Shown: piece by piece, positions 31,977-33,470 of the stretch
How positions within the stretch are numbered: position 1 is the first letter of the stretch
Layout: the number at the start of each line of letters is the position of its first letter
Source of the DNA: Bradyrhizobium valentinum
Lineage (GTDB): Bacteria > Pseudomonadota > Alphaproteobacteria > Rhizobiales > Xanthobacteraceae
DNA: 33,470 bases
Direction: 5' to 3'
Assembly: GCF_001440405.1 (NCBI RefSeq)
Contig: NZ_LLXX01000006.1
Span: 21,621 to 55,090 of the forward strand
Program-made: the position numbers and the translations under genes
The notes under the pieces: model-generated
What the model saw: only the letters and a program-made list of their open reading frames with translations
What the model was told of the DNA's origin: nothing
Databases searched by the model: none

Positions 31977-32990
31977 ATGCTGGAAAAATTCGAACGCTAT
32001 CCGCTCACCTTCGGGCCCACCCATATCGAAAAGCTGGAGCGGCTGTCGCAGCATCTCGGCGGCAAGGTCGAGCTCTATGCCAAGCGCGAGGACTGCAATT
32101 CGGGGCTTGCCTTCGGCGGCAACAAGCTGCGCAAGCTCGAATACATCATTCCCGATGCCATCGCTTCCAATGCGGACACGCTGGTTTCGATCGGCGGGGT
32201 GCAGTCCAACCACACCCGCATGGTCGCAGCGGTTGCGGCCAAGATCGGCATGAAGTGCCGCCTGGTGCAGGAAAGCTGGGTGCCGCATGAGGACGCTGTT
32301 TACGACAGGGTCGGTAACATTCTGCTCAGCCGCGTCATGGGCGCCGACGTGCAGATGGTCGATGACGGCTTCGACATCGGCATTCGCCAAAGCTGGGAAG
32401 AGGCGATCGCGGATGTGAAGGCCAAGGGCGGCAAGCCCTATGCGATCCCGGCGGGCGCCTCCGTGCATAAATATGGCGGCCTCGGCTATGTCGGCTTTGC
32501 CGAGGAGGTCAGGGCCCAGGAGAAAGAACTCGGCTTCGCCTTCGATTACATCGTGGTCTGCACGGTCACCGGCTCGACCCATGCCGGCATGCTGGTGGGA
32601 TTTGCCAAGGACGGCCGCGAGCGCAAGGTGATCGGCATCGACGCTTCCTTCACCCCGGCCCAGACTAAGGCCCAGGTGCTCGACATCGCCCGTGGCACCG
32701 CCAGCCTCGTTGAATTGGGTCGGGGGATCGTCGAAGACGATGTCGTGCTGATCGAGGACTATGCCTACCCGGCCTATGGCGTTCCCTCCGAAGAGACCAA
32801 GGAAGCCATCCGGCTATGCGCGCGTCTCGAAGGTATGATCACCGATCCCGTCTATGAGGGAAAATCCATGCAGGGCATGATCGACCTCGTGAACAAGGGT
32901 TATTTCCCGAAGGGATCGAAGGTGCTCTACGCCCATCTCGGCGGTGCGCCCGCGATCAACGGATACGCCTACACCTTCCGCAATGGATGA
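31977..32990 (+). CDS. acdS: 1-aminocyclopropane-1-carboxylate (ACC) deaminase
   Basis: The 337-residue pyridoxal-phosphate enzyme converts ACC, the plant ethylene precursor, to 2-oxobutyrate and ammonia. It thereby lowers ethylene in roots and nodules. The length is that of authentic ACC deaminases. The PLP lysine is Lys50 (GGNKLRK) and the nucleophile-region Ser77 lies in QSNHTR. Glu294 (YEGKSMQG) and Leu321 (YAHLGG) match residues that separate true ACC deaminases from D-cysteine desulfhydrases. Tyr293 is also kept. The ATG at 31977 follows a GGGG-containing leader; an upstream in-frame start at 31932 adds 15 unconserved residues. It is divergent from an Lrp-family regulator. Confidence 0.97.
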   Translation: MLEKFERYPLTFGPTHIEKLERLSQHLGGKVELYAKREDCNSGLAFGGNKLRKLEYIIPDAIASNADTLVSIGGVQSNHTRMVAAVAAKIGMKCRLVQESWVPHEDAVYDRVGNILLSRVMGADVQMVDDGFDIGIRQSWEEAIADVKAKGGKPYAIPAGASVHKYGGLGYVGFAEEVRAQEKELGFAFDYIVVCTVTGSTHAGMLVGFAKDGRERKVIGIDASFTPAQTKAQVLDIARGTASLVELGRGIVEDDVVLIEDYAYPAYGVPSEETKEAIRLCARLEGMITDPVYEGKSMQGMIDLVNKGYFPKGSKVLYAHLGGAPAINGYAYTFRNG

Positions 32991-33026
32991 GGCGGCGCAA
33001 ATTCTAGTTTGAGTCGGAGGCAGGCG

Positions 33027-33195
33027 CTCCTAACCTCGCCCCGCTTGCGGGGAGAGGTCCGATCGCCCTTGCGATCCGGGTGAGGGGGTACAGGTCTAAC
33101 CACCTTCAGTGCTCGTAGAGACAGCCCCTCACCCCGACCCTCCAAGAGCGAGCTACGCTCGTCTCGACCCCGCAAGAGCGGGGCGAGGGAGAAGT
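33027..33195. repeat. Long intergenic inverted repeat, diverged family B
   Basis: CTCCTAACCTCGCCCCGCTTGCGGGGAGAGG on the left and CCCCGCAAGAGCGGGGCGAGGGAG on the right pair over about 20 bases. Inner parts (GGTGAGGGG and CCCCTCACC) also pair. It lies between the convergent acdS and recQ genes and is likely to act as a terminator. It resembles the 7278-7444 element in layout but not in exact sequence. Confidence 0.7.
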
Positions 33196-33212
33196 CGGCG
33201 TGCTCTAACAGT

Positions 33213-33470
33213 CTACGCGTCGGCCGACCGCACCAGTGCGAGCAGCTCGTCGCCGTAATGCTCGAGCTTCTTGTCGCCGATGCCCGGGATGTTGCGCAGC
33301 TCGTTGAGCGTCGAAGGCCGTGCAGCAGCGATGCCGTCGATGGTCGAATCATGCAGCACGACATAGGCCGGCACGCTGCGCTGGCGCGCGATGTCGGCGC
33401 GCCAGGCCCGGAGCGCCGCCTGCAGGCCGGCATCGGCGGGTTTGGTCTCCGCGCGTGGCGCCAGATCGCC
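33213..33470 (-). CDS. recQ: ATP-dependent DNA helicase RecQ, C-terminal end (partial)
   Basis: The last 85 residues of a protein run off the right edge on the minus strand. They form an HRDC domain: ADAGLQAALRAWRADIAR, VPAYVVLHDSTI, LNELRNIPGIGDKKLEHYG. The latter part is the usual DNA-binding helical unit at the C-terminus of RecQ helicases, which act in recombination and replication repair. The helicase core is outside the window, so other HRDC proteins (for example RNase D) cannot be fully excluded. The ending LLALVRSADA just after the HRDC fits RecQ better. Confidence 0.85.
   Translation of the reverse strand, partial: GDLAPRAETKPADAGLQAALRAWRADIARQRSVPAYVVLHDSTIDGIAAARPSTLNELRNIPGIGDKKLEHYGDELLALVRSADA

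Noticed and set aside
32969..33433. Minus-strand frame covering the repeat at the right edge
   Set aside because: It is out of frame with the RecQ HRDC coding sequence and runs through the inverted repeat.

Overview
The window is high-GC DNA that looks like the chromosome of a Bradyrhizobium-type alphaproteobacterium (order Hyphomicrobiales). The gene set supports this: form II CO-dehydrogenase-like genes, ACC deaminase with a divergent Lrp regulator, otsB/otsA, DUF3175, orphan Bug-type binding proteins and VCBS/FecR proteins. Long intergenic inverted repeats scattered between genes also fit. This assignment is inference from family knowledge; no database was searched.

Layout. 1-1.9 kb: an Lrp/AsnC regulator divergent from 4-hydroxyphenylpyruvate dioxygenase (tyrosine catabolism), with a perfect dyad between them. 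1.9-7.2 kb, minus strand: an alpha-methylacyl-CoA racemase-like enzyme, then a three-gene molybdenum hydroxylase operon transcribed S-L-M (form II CoxSLM). 7.3-9.7 kb: a methyl-accepting chemotaxis protein between two repeat elements. 9.75-14.5 kb: a probable general-stress block, comprising a DUF3175 gene, an MFS transporter, otsB and otsA. Three sites here match or nearly match the EcfG stress-sigma promoter (GGAAC-N16-CGTT).

15.2-18.7 kb: a tRNA-Ser(GGA) gene whose last bases recur as a 17-bp perfect direct repeat 3.4 kb downstream. The interval holds a YafK-like L,D-transpeptidase, an intact nitroreductase, a degraded partial copy of that nitroreductase, a small membrane protein and a possible SRPBCC fragment, but no integrase. 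It looks like a decayed tRNA-targeted insertion. 18.7-21.5 kb: dgoA and dgoK (2-keto-3-deoxygalactonate pathway) divergent from a Bug-type solute-binding protein.

21.6-26.6 kb: a large VCBS/RTX protein with a His-rich tail and what looks like a deleted FecR domain, divergent from a secreted stand-alone FecR-domain protein and a secreted TPR protein. The divergent promoter region carries two strong inverted repeats. 26.7-33.5 kb: a second Bug-type binding protein, a secreted trypsin-like protease with an unassigned N-terminal region, several small hypothetical genes, a second Lrp regulator divergent from ACC deaminase (acdS), a repeat element, and the C-terminus of recQ running off the right edge.

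The most interesting items are the cluster of EcfG-like promoters around the trehalose genes, the tRNA-Ser direct-repeat mini-island, and the reorganised FecR/VCBS/RTX locus. No CRISPR array, transposase, integrase or rRNA was seen.
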